Source of the DNA: Curtobacterium sp. PhB115
GTDB taxonomy: Bacteria; Actinomycetota; Actinomycetes; Actinomycetales; Microbacteriaceae
Assembly (NCBI RefSeq): GCF_003752025.1
Contig: NZ_RJKR01000013.1
Location: 1-64,000 of the forward strand
Length of the DNA stretch: 64,000 nt
Direction: 5' to 3'
The stretch's first letter is position 1. Every line of letters starts with the position of its first letter. Below the pieces are notes generated by a model. That model had not been told where the DNA came from. It ran no database searches and saw nothing but the letters and a program-made list of their open reading frames with translations. The position numbers were made by a program, and so were the translations under genes. Shown piece after piece: positions 33,168 through 41,617 of the stretch.

Positions 33168-34447
33168 CGACGACCGCCCGGCCCGGCATCAGGGACTCAG
33201 CGATGGCGGTGCCCGCCTTCCGGCGACTCTGGCTCGCCGGGCTCGTGTCGGACACCGGCGACTGGCTGATGTTCATCGCTCTGCCGCTGGTCGTCCTCCA
33301 GCTCACGGGTTCCGCGTTCGGCACGTCGTTCGCCTTCCTCCTCGAGCTCGCCCCGCCGGTCCTGCTCGCGCCGATCGTCGCGCGGGTGACCGACCGACTG
33401 TCGCACCGGCTCGTGATGGTCGTGGCGATGATCGGGCAGGCGCTGACGCTGCTGCCGCTGCTCCTCGTGCACACCTGGTCAGACCTGCCGATCGTCTACG
33501 GGGTCATCGTGGCTCAGGCGTCGTTCGGCGCCTTCTTCCTGCCTGCGAAGAACGCGCTCCTGCCGACCCTCGTCGGGCTCGAGCGGGCGAACTCCGCCAA
33601 CGCGCTCGTCGGGCTGAACAACGACCTCGGCCGGATCGTCGGTGGCCCGCTCGGTGGCGTGCTCCTCGCGGTCGGGTCGATCGGCACCGTCGCGCTGATC
33701 GACATGTGCTCCTACGTCGTCGCGGCGGCCCTCGTCCTCAGCCTGCCCCGCGAGCGGCGAGCCGATCCGAGCCGGCGCGCAAGCGAGCAGCCTGGCCGAC
33801 CGAGGACCAGCGGCGTCCTCCACGCCCTCGCCGACCGGACCACGCGTCACCTCATCCTGGTGAACACCGTCGCGTCGGTCGCACAAGGACTCTTCCTCGT
33901 CCTGTTCGTCTTCTTCGTGACCGACGTGATCCGCGGGGACGCAGCCGACGTCGGCCTCCTCCGCGGCGTCCAGGCGATCGGGGCGATCGGGGCCGGCCTC
34001 GCGCTCGGCGTCCTCGGCGCGAGGATCGACGCCCTGCGGCTCGCGCTCGTCGGCGCGAGCGCGTTCACGGTCATCACGGTGCTCTGCTGGAACGCGTCCT
34101 TCGTCACCCACGCCGTGCCGCTCTACGCGCTGCTCTTCGCCACGATCGGCGTGCCCGCGGTGTTCATGGGGGCGGGACTGACGAGCCTCCTGCAGCAGGC
34201 GACGCACGGCGCACGCCGGGGAAGCGCCTTCGCCGCGCTCGGCCTCGGGCAGGCGGTCGGCCAGGCGCTCGGGATCACGATCGCCGGGCTCCTCCAAGAA
34301 CCGCTCGGCACGATGCCCCTGCTCGAGGTCCAAGCCGGCACCTACGCGCTCACCGGCGTGCTGGCCTTCGTCCTGCTCGCTCGACGACCACGCGGCGCGT
34401 CCGGCCGGGCCCCGCGACCGGATCCCGCCCCGGGCTCGCTCGGGTGA
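33164..34447 (+). CDS. MFS transporter, drug-efflux type
   Basis: A 427-residue transporter with about 12 membrane segments and a charged central loop (about 190-225). FRRLWLAGLVSDTGDWLMFIALPLVVLQLTGS and VARVTDRLSHRLVMV are the N-domain signatures of the enterobactin-exporter/MFS_3-like branch. Substrate unknown; pairing with a winged-helix repressor suggests inducible export of a toxic compound. GTG at 33164 overlaps the regulator stop. Confidence 0.85.
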   Translation: MTTTARPGIRDSAMAVPAFRRLWLAGLVSDTGDWLMFIALPLVVLQLTGSAFGTSFAFLLELAPPVLLAPIVARVTDRLSHRLVMVVAMIGQALTLLPLLLVHTWSDLPIVYGVIVAQASFGAFFLPAKNALLPTLVGLERANSANALVGLNNDLGRIVGGPLGGVLLAVGSIGTVALIDMCSYVVAAALVLSLPRERRADPSRRASEQPGRPRTSGVLHALADRTTRHLILVNTVASVAQGLFLVLFVFFVTDVIRGDAADVGLLRGVQAIGAIGAGLALGVLGARIDALRLALVGASAFTVITVLCWNASFVTHAVPLYALLFATIGVPAVFMGAGLTSLLQQATHGARRGSAFAALGLGQAVGQALGITIAGLLQEPLGTMPLLEVQAGTYALTGVLAFVLLARRPRGASGRAPRPDPAPGSLG

Positions 34448-34572
34448 CGCATCGCCGCTCCGTCGACCCTGGCAGCGGATCGACGGGCTCCGGTCGAGCG
34501 CAGCCGGCATCGCGTTCGTGCAGTTCCAGGGCCGACCGGCTGGTCAGCCCCCGGGAACGGGTGCGACCCCGG

Positions 34573-35286
34573 TCAGCGGGCGGCTGCCTCCACCGCTGCC
34601 ACCGCGGCCGCGACACCGTCGCGGTACGGGGCACCGTGGCCCGGCAGTACCCACGTGGCTCCGGTCGGCAGCAGTGCTCGCAGCGAGGTGATCGCCTGCG
34701 CGGGCTCGTCGGTGAACGGCGCCGGTGCCGGTCCGACGTCCCCGGTCAGCACGTGCCGTGTGGTGAGCCCGTCGCCGACGAACACGGCATCGACCGCCGG
34801 GACCCAGACCGCGATGCTCCCCGGCGAGTGCCCGGGCATCCCGATCACGTGCGGTTCGCCGGGCAGGTCGAGCACGTCGCCGTCGTGCACCTCGACGACC
34901 TCGCGGAGCCACACCGGTCGGGCCCCACCCTTGCGCAACGAGTACGTGACGAAGCCCAGCAGGGCCCCGAGCCGCATGCGCTGCTTCGCGCCGGACGGCT
35001 TCTTGCCGCCCTTGGCGCGCTCGGCGTCGGCTGCGTGGACGTAGACCGGGACGCCGTGCTCGCGGCGCAGTCGTTCCGCGAAGCCGACGTGGTCGGAGTC
35101 GCCGTGGGTGAGGACCACGCCGCGCACGTCGTCGAGGGAGCGTCCCATCGCGCGCAGTTCGGCGACGAGGTCGCGCCAGTGGCCGGGGAGTCCCGCGTCG
35201 ATCACGGTGACGCCGTCGGGGGAGTCGACGAGGTAAGCGGAGACGATGTCGCTGCCGATGCGGCGGAGGGAGGGGGCGAGTTCCAT
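34573..35286 (-). CDS. MBL-fold metallo-hydrolase
   Basis: A 237-residue metallo-beta-lactamase-fold protein. Metal ligands are in LTHGDSDHVGF (HxxxDH), GMPGHSPGSIAV, FVGDGL and VLPGHGAPY. Such proteins include lactonases, glyoxalase II and thioesterases; I cannot choose. ATG at 35286 is seven bases after TAACGT (35299-35294). Its promoter region carries the two operators shared with the divergent TetR gene. Confidence 0.83.
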   Translation of the reverse strand: MELAPSLRRIGSDIVSAYLVDSPDGVTVIDAGLPGHWRDLVAELRAMGRSLDDVRGVVLTHGDSDHVGFAERLRREHGVPVYVHAADAERAKGGKKPSGAKQRMRLGALLGFVTYSLRKGGARPVWLREVVEVHDGDVLDLPGEPHVIGMPGHSPGSIAVWVPAVDAVFVGDGLTTRHVLTGDVGPAPAPFTDEPAQAITSLRALLPTGATWVLPGHGAPYRDGVAAAVAAVEAAAR

Positions 35287-35287
35287 G

Positions 35288-35333
35288 ATGGCTACGTTAC
35301 ATAGCCATCATGGCTACGGTCAATAGCTATACT
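35288..35333. promoter_or_regulatory. Double operator between MBL and TetR genes
   Basis: Two palindromes 22 bp apart: ATGGCTA-N7-TAGCCAT (35288-35308) and ATGGCTA-N7-TAGCTAT (35310-35330). The first overlaps the -10 of the MBL gene (TAACGT, minus strand 35299-35294). The second overlaps the -10 of the TetR gene (TATACT, 35328-35333, six bases before its ATG). A TetR dimer on each would shut both genes off. Confidence 0.75.
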
Positions 35334-35339
35334 GGGATC

Positions 35340-35888
35340 ATGCCCACTCCGGACCGCACCACGCTCGAGGCCATCATCACTGCTGCTCGCGACCTCCTCG
35401 AGGAAGCAGACGGACTCGCGGGTGTCACCATGCAGGCCGTCGCCGTCCGGGTGGGGGTCCGTGCTCCGTCGCTGTACAAGCGGGTCGAGAACCGCGATCG
35501 GCTCGTGCAGCTCGTCGCCGAGCAGACCCTCGTCGAACTGACCGTGCGGTTGGATGCGGCACGGGACGCCCGTGCCCTGCTCGACGCGTACCGCGCGTTC
35601 GGCAAGGAGCGGCCCGCGGCCTTTCGGCTCGTGATGACACCGGGAGCGGGGACACCGATCGCCGACCGCGCGGTCCAGGCGGGGTCGAGCGCGGCGATCC
35701 TCCGCGTCGCCGCCGAGCTGGCGGGGGAGCCCGACGCGCTCGAGGCCGCTCGTCTGCTCACGGCGTGGGCGACGGGGTTCATCAGCATGGAGCTGAACGG
35801 AGCCTTCCGCCTCGGCGGCGAGATTGACCGTGCGTGGGACTACGGCGTCACCCGCATCGTCGCTGCGGTGTCCCGCGTCGAGCAGTGA
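35340..35888 (+). CDS. TetR/AcrR family regulator
   Basis: 182 residues. The N-terminal helix-turn-helix is TLEAIITAARDLLEEADGLAGVTMQAVAVRVGVRAPSLYKRVENRDRLVQLVAE; the rest is the helical ligand-binding domain. An upstream in-frame ATG (35310) lies inside the operator, before the -10, so the ATG at 35340 is the better start: TATACT sits six bases before it (leaderless). It probably represses itself and the divergent MBL gene. Confidence 0.87.
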   Translation: MPTPDRTTLEAIITAARDLLEEADGLAGVTMQAVAVRVGVRAPSLYKRVENRDRLVQLVAEQTLVELTVRLDAARDARALLDAYRAFGKERPAAFRLVMTPGAGTPIADRAVQAGSSAAILRVAAELAGEPDALEAARLLTAWATGFISMELNGAFRLGGEIDRAWDYGVTRIVAAVSRVEQ

Positions 35889-36014
35889 GGATTCCCGCGT
35901 TCCTGATCGGTTCTCCACATCGTGTCGATTTCCGCTCGCGCCGTTCGTCCTCTGGGTGAGAAGGTCGACCAGCGGCCTTCCGATGGATGACATCGAACGA
36001 GATGGAGAACCGAC

Positions 36015-36434
36015 ATGCCCAAGTACATGCTGATCTGGCGAGCGACCGACGAGTCGATGGCGGCCATGATGAACACCGACTTCACCGAGATGCTCGAGTC
36101 GATGGGCCGTTTCAACGACGAGCTGATCCGCGCCGGCGTGCTGCTCGCGGCCGAGGGGCTGGACGACCCGTCACAGGGTGTCGTCGTCGACTTCACGGGC
36201 GAGACCCCGGTGGTGACGGACGGTCCCTACGGTGAGACGAAGGAGCTCTTCAACGGTTTCTACATCCTCGACGTCGCCTCCGTGCAGGAAGCCGTGGAGT
36301 GGGTGAAACGTGCTCCGATGGCGGCCGGCAGCAAGGCGGAGATCCGGCGGATCCCGTCGATCGACGAGTTCCCGCAGGACAACGAGTGGGTGCAGAAGGA
36401 GCGCGCCTGGCGTGAGCAGACCGGGCAACTCTGA
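36015..36434 (+). CDS. YCII/DGPF-domain protein
   Basis: A 139-residue dimeric alpha/beta barrel-type protein with the YCII-related signature DGPYGETKELFNGFYILDV (about 75-93). It opens with MPKYMLIWRATDES, like PhnB/YCII proteins that are routinely encoded beside extracytoplasmic sigma factors. Biochemical role unknown. ATG follows GGAGA. The sigma factor gene starts inside its last 23 bases. Confidence 0.87.
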   Translation: MPKYMLIWRATDESMAAMMNTDFTEMLESMGRFNDELIRAGVLLAAEGLDDPSQGVVVDFTGETPVVTDGPYGETKELFNGFYILDVASVQEAVEWVKRAPMAAGSKAEIRRIPSIDEFPQDNEWVQKERAWREQTGQL

Positions 36435-37707
36435 AGCGCGGGCCGCGGTCGCGGCGGTCTGGCGGATCGAGTCCGCCCGGATCGTCGCGGCCCTGGCCCG
36501 GTACACCGGCGACTTCGAGCTCGCCGAGGACCTGGCGCAAGAGGCCGTCGCGGCTGCGCTCGTCTCCTGGGCGGTCGACGGGGTGCCGGACGCACCGACC
36601 GCATGGCTGCTGACGACCGGTCGCCGACGGGCGATCGACACCTTCCGTCGGCGCGGCGCTCGGGACGAGCGGTACGCGTTGCTCGCTCGCGACCTCGACG
36701 AGGCGGCCCCGGGGCCCGATGCGCTCTTCGACCCGGACGCGATCGACGACGATGTCCTCGCGCTGATGTTCGTGTCGTGCCATCCGCTGCTCTCGAACGA
36801 GGCACGCATCGCCCTCACGCTGCGGGTGGTCGGTGGGCTCACGACGGACGAGATCGCGAAGGCGTTCCTCGTGCCGGTGCCCACCGTGCAGGCCAGGATC
36901 ACTCGTGCGAAGAACACGCTGTCGGCCGCCCGGGTGCCGTTCGCCGTTCCGGAACCCGGAGAGCGCGCGGCGCGCCTCGGCTCGGTGCTGCAGGTGGTGT
37001 ACTTGATCTTCACCGAAGGGTCCTCGGCCTCGAGCGGCTCCGAGTGGATCCGGACGGATCTGGCCTCCGAGGCTCGACGTCTCGCCCGCGGGTTGGTCGC
37101 CCTGGCTCCTGAGCCGGAGGTGTTCGGTCTGCTCGCGCTGCTCGAGTTGACCTCGGCTCGGTTCCCCGCGCGTCTCGACGCCGACGGCAAGGCCGTGCTG
37201 CTCGAGGACCAGGACCGCCGTCTGTGGGACCAGGCATCGATCCACCGCGGCCGGGCTGCCCTCGCCCACGCCGTCGCCGCCGGCCGGGGGCTCGGCTCCT
37301 ACGGCCTCCAGGCGTCCATCGCCGAGTGTCACGCGGTGGCGCCGTCCGTTGCGGAGACCGACTGGGGCCGCATCGTGGTCCTCTACGAGGCGCTCGGGCG
37401 TCTGCAGCCCTCGCCGGTGGTCGAGCTCAACCGTGCCGTGGCGGTCGCGATGGCGTCGGGTCCGTCCGAGGCTCTGCCGCTGGTGGACGCGATCGCCGAC
37501 CGCGGCGAGCTCGGGTCGTCGCACCTCGTCCCCACGGTGCGTGGGGAACTCCTGTTCCGCCTCGGCCGGATGCCGGATGCGATCGGTGCGTGGGAGCGCG
37601 CGTCGGAGCTGTGCGGGAACGCCGCCGAGCGAGCCGTCCTGACCGAGAAGATCGCGAGCGCACGACGTACGGCTCGCGGGGCAGGACGCGCAGCACGCAT
37701 CGAGTGA
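36412..37707 (+). CDS. RNA polymerase sigma factor, ECF type with long C-terminal domain
   Basis: 431 residues. Sigma region 2 is in IESARIVAALARYTGDFELAEDLAQEAVAAAL...AWLLTTGRRRAIDTFRRR; region 4 is ARIALTLRVVGGLTTDEIAKAFLVPVPTVQARITRAKNTL. The remaining about 240 residues form a helical, TPR-like extension typical of the ECF group paired with YCII proteins, thought to replace an anti-sigma factor. GTG at 36412 overlaps the YCII gene by 23 bases. A perfect hairpin begins at its stop codon. Confidence 0.85.
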   Translation: MSRPGNSEARAAVAAVWRIESARIVAALARYTGDFELAEDLAQEAVAAALVSWAVDGVPDAPTAWLLTTGRRRAIDTFRRRGARDERYALLARDLDEAAPGPDALFDPDAIDDDVLALMFVSCHPLLSNEARIALTLRVVGGLTTDEIAKAFLVPVPTVQARITRAKNTLSAARVPFAVPEPGERAARLGSVLQVVYLIFTEGSSASSGSEWIRTDLASEARRLARGLVALAPEPEVFGLLALLELTSARFPARLDADGKAVLLEDQDRRLWDQASIHRGRAALAHAVAAGRGLGSYGLQASIAECHAVAPSVAETDWGRIVVLYEALGRLQPSPVVELNRAVAVAMASGPSEALPLVDAIADRGELGSSHLVPTVRGELLFRLGRMPDAIGAWERASELCGNAAERAVLTEKIASARRTARGAGRAARIE

Positions 37708-37754
37708 GCAGAAGATGTCGGGTGCGGTGCGCCGACCCGACATCTTCTGCTCAC
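37704..37754 (+). terminator. Perfect hairpin terminator of the YCII-sigma operon (family 4)
   Basis: A perfect 20-bp stem GTGAGCAGAAGATGTCGGGT with its complement at 37735-37754 and an 11-nt loop. The left arm includes the sigma-factor stop codon. The same GTGAGCAG / CTGCTCAC ends recur in the hairpin at 44006-44064. Confidence 0.75.
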
Positions 37755-37870
37755 CGAACGCGCCGAGCCGCACGAGACCGCGCGCACGAGACCGCGCGCG
37801 CACGAGGACACCCGCGCACGACCACCCCGACGGTGGCAGGATGGCGCCGACGGACGGGGCCGGTGAACCC

Positions 37871-38503
37871 ATGACGACGACGCACGAGGTCAAGCCGCTC
37901 AGCGCGGAGACCTTCCCGGCGTGGCAGGCCCTCGCGGCGAAGCACAACGGGGTGTGGGGCGGGTGCTGGTGCTCGTACTTCCACGGCGACACCGAGCAGA
38001 CCGTCAAGGCCGAGCACCGCGGTCCGGAGTTCAAGGAGCGGCTCGTCGGCGAGGGGATCGCGCACGCCGCCCTCGTGTTCGACGGCGACGCCGCGATCGC
38101 CTGGTGCCAGTACGGCAGTCCGCTCGAGCTGCCGAACATCTACCACCGCAAGCAGTACGACGCCGGCGAGACCCGGCCGGCTCCGTGGCGCATCACGTGC
38201 TTCTTCGTCGACCGTGACCACCGGCGCTCGGGGGTGGCACGAGAAGCGCTCGACGGTGCGCTCGCGCTCATCGCGCTGGCCGGCGGTGGCGAGGTGGTCT
38301 CGTTCCCGAACGAGCTCACGGCGGGGAAACGGACGTCGTCGTCGTTCCTGCACAACGGCACGCGGGCGATGTTCGAACAGGCGGGCTTCACGTTCGAGCG
38401 GCACATCGGGAAGAGCAAGACCGTGATGCGGAAGACCATCCCACCGGAAGACGCCCAGCGGGCGCACGACCGAGCAGCGCACGACCGAGCAGCACGCGAC
38501 TGA
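37871..38503 (+). CDS. GNAT-family N-acetyltransferase
   Basis: 210 residues. The acetyl-CoA binding region is in WRITCFFVDRDHRRSGVAREALDGAL (the V-x-x-x-x-R-x-x-G-x-A loop). Earlier, HNGVWGGCWCSYF resembles a subgroup of GNAT proteins common in Actinobacteria. The C-terminus ends in Arg/Ala/His-rich repeats (AHDRAAHDRAARD), encoded by a small DNA direct repeat. Substrate unknown. The 163-bp gap upstream holds the sigma-factor terminator and short CACGAGACCGCGCG direct repeats. Confidence 0.78.
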   Translation: MTTTHEVKPLSAETFPAWQALAAKHNGVWGGCWCSYFHGDTEQTVKAEHRGPEFKERLVGEGIAHAALVFDGDAAIAWCQYGSPLELPNIYHRKQYDAGETRPAPWRITCFFVDRDHRRSGVAREALDGALALIALAGGGEVVSFPNELTAGKRTSSSFLHNGTRAMFEQAGFTFERHIGKSKTVMRKTIPPEDAQRAHDRAAHDRAARD

Positions 38504-38562
38504 CGGACCGGCGGGGAGCTCGGGCGTACCGTCTGCCGCACATCGACGAACGGGAGAACCGC

Positions 38563-39159
38563 ATGAGCACCAGCACGGGCACCACCACCGCCTCGGTCAC
38601 CGCCAAGACCCTGCTCCGCATCGCCCTCGGCGCGGTGCTCGTCTCGCACGGCGCCCAGAAGTTGTTCGGCGCGTTCGGCGGCGGCGGCATCGAGGGCACC
38701 GCGCAGGGCATGCACGCGATGGGCTTCCGTCCGGCGCGACGGAACGCCGTGCTCGCGGGCCTCGGGGAGGCCGGCTCCGGCGCCGGCCTGATCCTCGGCC
38801 TCGCGACGCCGATCGCCGGGGCCGGCGCTGCGACGACGATGGGCGTGGCCTCGAGCGTGCACACCCCGAACGGCTTCTTCAACGCGGACGGCGGGCTCGA
38901 GTTCCCGGCGACCCTCGGCTTCACGGCGGCGATGTTCGCGCTGGGTGGTCCGGGTCCGGTCTCGCTCGACCACGCCACCCGGCACGTGTTCGACCGGCCG
39001 TGGCTGCGGGCACTCGCCCTCGCTGCGGTCCCGGTCGCGATCGCGGCGCAGGTCGTCCAGCGGCGGAAGGCCCTGGCGGCGGACGCATCGGCACCGTCCC
39101 CGGACTCGCAGGCGGAGACCCCCGAGGCCCAGGGCTCGACCGACCCGAACGGCGCGTGA
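38563..39159 (+). CDS. DoxX-family membrane protein
   Basis: 198 residues with four membrane segments. LLRIALGAVLVSHGAQKLFGAFGGGGIEGTAQGM is the classic DoxX opening, followed by GFRPARRNAVLAGLGEAGSGAGLILG and TTMGVASSVHTPNGFFNADGGLEFP. DoxX proteins occur with thiol- and oxidative-stress systems; the precise role is unresolved. The C-terminal about 30 residues are a polar tail. ATG follows CGGGAG. A 40-bp perfect palindrome lies 30 bp after the stop. Confidence 0.87.
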   Translation: MSTSTGTTTASVTAKTLLRIALGAVLVSHGAQKLFGAFGGGGIEGTAQGMHAMGFRPARRNAVLAGLGEAGSGAGLILGLATPIAGAGAATTMGVASSVHTPNGFFNADGGLEFPATLGFTAAMFALGGPGPVSLDHATRHVFDRPWLRALALAAVPVAIAAQVVQRRKALAADASAPSPDSQAETPEAQGSTDPNGA

Positions 39160-39188
39160 GCGCCGCTCGATGGGCTGACGGCCGGACA

Positions 39189-39228
39189 GACGGGAGGCAC
39201 GGTGCGGGCCCGCACCGTGCCTCCCGTC
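39189..39228. terminator. 40-bp perfect palindrome (repeat family 2), shared terminator
   Basis: GACGGGAGGCACGGTGCGGG followed immediately by its exact complement, with no loop. It sits between the convergent DoxX and ScyD/ScyE-like genes, so it can stop both. Related GGAGGC hairpins are at 40680-40727, 48351-48394 and 50467-50502. Confidence 0.75.
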
Positions 39229-39244
39229 CTTCAGGGGGTCACCA

Positions 39245-40441
39245 TCACTGCTCCGCGCGCTTGCCGTCGTCCCCCCACCGGTGGTGGTGGGCCCGGTCGG
39301 TCACGGTCCACTGCGTCAGCTGGCCGTTCGCCTGCGGTGCACCGTTCTCATCCGGCACGAACGCCGAGGTGAGCCCGGACAGGACGCCGTTCCGCAACTC
39401 GAGCGCCGACGGCGACGTCACGGCGATCCGCTGGGTCACCCGCCCGCTCCAGGGCGAGACCACGGAGATCTGCCCGGTCCCGGCTGCTCCGCCGAAGAGC
39501 TCGGCGACGAGGACGGTGCCGGATCGCTGGTCGACGGCGAGGCCGGTCGCCCCGACGAACCCGGTCGCGACCCGCTGCACGGCGCCGTTCCACGGGGTGA
39601 CCCGGTAGACGCTGCCGCGGGCACCGAGGCTGGCGTCCTCCGGTCCTCCCGGCAGGGTCGACACGTACAGGGCGCCGTCGGGACCGCTCTCGACGTCGGT
39701 CGGGACGGCCTCGAACGAGTACCGGTAACCGACCGAGCACGCGGGCAGGCCGGCTTCCGCGGCGAGCGCCGCGGTCACGGTCACGGGCGGCTGCGCGGGG
39801 AGCACGGCGACGGTCCAGACGCGGCCGTCGTAGCCCACGCGCAGGATGTCGTTGCCGCCGGCGTCGGCGACGTAGACCCCGTCACGGAGGGCGAGCGAGG
39901 CGTACGGGTGGGAGTCGACGACGCCGCGGTAGCTGGCGGGACCGGAGGGTCCGGCGGGGTCGACCTGTGCGGCGCACGCTGCCGGCAGTCCGCGGAAGCC
40001 GTAGCGGTTGACCCGGTCGGGGTTCCGTGACGCTTCGTAGGCGTGCAGGTCGGCGAGCTGCCGTGGGCCGCTGCCGGAGCTGAGGGCCATCAGCAGTGCG
40101 ACGCCGTTCGGCTGGTCGTTCTGGGCGTAGTAGACGGTGTCGCGTCGAGAGGACACGGCGCCGATCTCGAGCCCGGGCGCGGCGGTGGCCAGGGTGGTGC
40201 GGGTCCCGTCCGCGCTGACGCGGTCGAGTTGGCCGATGAAGTTCTGCGACAGGACGGCGTTGCCGTGCCAGTCGACGTCGAGGCTCAGGGGCGTGGTGAG
40301 ACCGCTCGCGAGCGTGGTGGGGGAGCCGAAGCGCAGGCTCGGCGCGTCGCCGTGGCGACCCCCGGCCTGTGCTGGCGCAGCGATGACGACGGACGCCAGG
40401 GCGGCCGCGGTCACGGCGCCGAGGAGCAGCGCTTTCTTCAT
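39245..40441 (-). CDS. Secreted ScyD/ScyE-family protein (beta-propeller-like)
   Basis: 398 residues with a Sec signal peptide (MKKALLLGAVTAAALASVVIAAPAQA, cleaved after about 26). The mature part shows repeated propeller-like motifs such as TPLSLDVDWHGNAVLSQN, YASLALRDGVYVADAGGNDILRV and PTDVESGPDGALYVSTLPGG, as in the ScyD/ScyE family first named in cyanobacterial scytonemin clusters. In actinobacteria these are secreted proteins of unknown function. ATG at 40441 follows AAGGAA. Confidence 0.8.
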   Translation of the reverse strand: MKKALLLGAVTAAALASVVIAAPAQAGGRHGDAPSLRFGSPTTLASGLTTPLSLDVDWHGNAVLSQNFIGQLDRVSADGTRTTLATAAPGLEIGAVSSRRDTVYYAQNDQPNGVALLMALSSGSGPRQLADLHAYEASRNPDRVNRYGFRGLPAACAAQVDPAGPSGPASYRGVVDSHPYASLALRDGVYVADAGGNDILRVGYDGRVWTVAVLPAQPPVTVTAALAAEAGLPACSVGYRYSFEAVPTDVESGPDGALYVSTLPGGPEDASLGARGSVYRVTPWNGAVQRVATGFVGATGLAVDQRSGTVLVAELFGGAAGTGQISVVSPWSGRVTQRIAVTSPSALELRNGVLSGLTSAFVPDENGAPQANGQLTQWTVTDRAHHHRWGDDGKRAEQ

Positions 40442-40679
40442 GGGGGAGTTCCTTCTGTCGGGTTCCGATGCGGAACGACAGGGTCGGGCACGGGTCGGGC
40501 GGCGGCGCGGGGAGGCCCACCGCTTCGCTGTGGTGGCCTGGTCCCGTCCGGCTCGGCAGAGCCCCGTCGACGGCTGCAACCTATGACTTCCCCATGAGTG
40601 GTATTCCTCGCTGGGCCGGTCGTGCGGTTTGCCGCACGATCCGTGCGGAAACCCGCATGGTCCTGGATCGCGAGTGGAC

Positions 40680-40727
40680 GACGGCCTGGAGGCGCGGGGC
40701 GGGCCGGCACCGCGCCTCCAGTCCGTC
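40680..40727. repeat. GGAGGC hairpin (repeat family 2)
   Basis: Left arm GACGGCCTGGAGGCGCGG, right arm CCGCGCCTCCAGTCCGTC, one mismatch in 18, 12-nt loop. It lies between two divergent genes, where a terminator has no obvious job, which argues that it is a dispersed repeat. Confidence 0.7.
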
Positions 40728-40739
40728 ATGGGGTCGGAT

Positions 40740-40774
40740 CGATGTGCGCACGCACATCGGCGACGGGCTACAGT
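40740..40774 (+). promoter_or_regulatory. Palindrome and -10 of the small gene at 40833
   Basis: CGATGTGCG-CA-CGCACATCG (40740-40759, 9-bp arms) occupies the -35 position relative to TACAGT (40769-40774). No recognisable -35 hexamer is present, so an activator bound at the palindrome may replace it. Leader about 55 nt. Confidence 0.5.
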
Positions 40775-40832
40775 CCGGGGGGATCAGGGACCCGTTACCG
40801 CAGCGGTTGCTCTCTTCGAGAGGGAGCCGTTC

Positions 40833-41147
40833 GTGAAGTACGTCAACTACGCAGGGACCGTGCGTGTCCTGACGAGCGACGAGATCGCCGACGCGGTCAT
40901 CCGGTACGCCGCAGCGCTCCACCAGAGTCGGTTGAGCGACGTGGTGTCGGTGCCGACCGCCGACGTGTTCGGCACGGCGAGCGTCGTCGACCTGCTGCTC
41001 GCACCGTCCATCGCCGTGGCGCTCGAACCGGCACCCGACGACGAACTCGAACCCGAGGACGCAGCGTTCCTGCGCGAGATCGGACGACGCACCGAGGCCG
41101 TGCTCGCCGTCGACGCGAGCGCGTACCCACCCGACTTCGGCCGCTGA
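40833..41147 (+). CDS. Small acidic protein, paralogue of the convergent gene
   Basis: 104 residues of no recognised family. The N-terminus KYVNYAGTVRVLTSDEIADAVIRYAAAL aligns with the start of the protein encoded at 41172-41510, after which the two diverge; both have an acidic stretch (here PDDELEPEDAAF). No signal or membrane segment. GTG at 40833 is preceded by GGGAG. Convergent with its paralogue, 24 bp between the stops. Confidence 0.65.
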   Translation: MKYVNYAGTVRVLTSDEIADAVIRYAAALHQSRLSDVVSVPTADVFGTASVVDLLLAPSIAVALEPAPDDELEPEDAAFLREIGRRTEAVLAVDASAYPPDFGR

Positions 41148-41171
41148 GGGCCGGGCAGCCGTGTGCGCCGG

Positions 41172-41510
41172 TCAGCTCTTCACGTCGTCGTTCCCCGGGG
41201 TGAGGTCGGACCGCGTGTCGGCGTGGATCGGCTTGCTGTGACCGAAGGTCTCCGCAGCGGCGCGCAGCCGAGCCACGAACTCGCCGTTCTCGACCTCGAG
41301 CTCGTCCTCGTCCGCGTCCTCGATGACGATCTCGCTCGACGGTCCGATCAGGATCTTCGTGGTCGTCATGGTGCCGTCCTGTGCGACCGCCGGGATCGCC
41401 ACGGTGTCCGCGCGGTCCCCTCCGGCGAGTGCGGCCGCGTACTCGATCACGGCGTCGGCGATGTCGTCGCTCGTCAGGATCGTCGACCCGTCGTACTGGA
41501 TGTGCTTCAT
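41172..41510 (-). CDS. Small acidic protein, paralogue of the convergent gene
   Basis: 112 residues. The opening KHIQYDGSTILTSDDIADAVIEYAAAL matches the protein at 40833-41147; the acidic patch is EDADEDELEVENGEF. No known domain. The pattern of a beta hairpin followed by an amphipathic helix suggests a small adaptor or binding protein, but nothing more can be said. ATG at 41510 follows GGAAGAA. Confidence 0.65.
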   Translation of the reverse strand: MKHIQYDGSTILTSDDIADAVIEYAAALAGGDRADTVAIPAVAQDGTMTTTKILIGPSSEIVIEDADEDELEVENGEFVARLRAAAETFGHSKPIHADTRSDLTPGNDDVKS

Positions 41511-41617
41511 CGGTTCTTCCTCCCGCACACCAGTCAAACGGTCGCGGGCTGGCCGTGTTCCAGGAAACCCGCCGACGGCTCGTTGCGCGGATGCCCACAT
41601 GTCGCAAGGATCAACAC

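Larger units (their letters stand above)
40442..40832. other. 391-bp divergent intergenic region rich in hairpins
   Basis: No gene is seen. From left to right: the leader of the ScyD/ScyE-like gene; a hairpin TCGTGCGG-TTTG-CCGCACGA (40620-40639) followed by a third CGTGCGG copy at 40641-40647; the family 2 hairpin at 40680-40727; and the palindrome and -10 of the small gene at 40833. Confidence 0.6.

Noticed and set aside
37715..37870. N-terminal extension of the GNAT gene starting at 37715
   Set aside because: The extension would be translated through the sigma-factor terminator hairpin and is Arg/Thr-rich without homology; ATG 37871 gives a normal GNAT start.
31739..38503. Integrated genomic island at tRNA-Val
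   Set aside because: No integrase and no second copy of the tRNA 3' end were found, and base composition does not change. Only the SUKH-like gene is suspicious.
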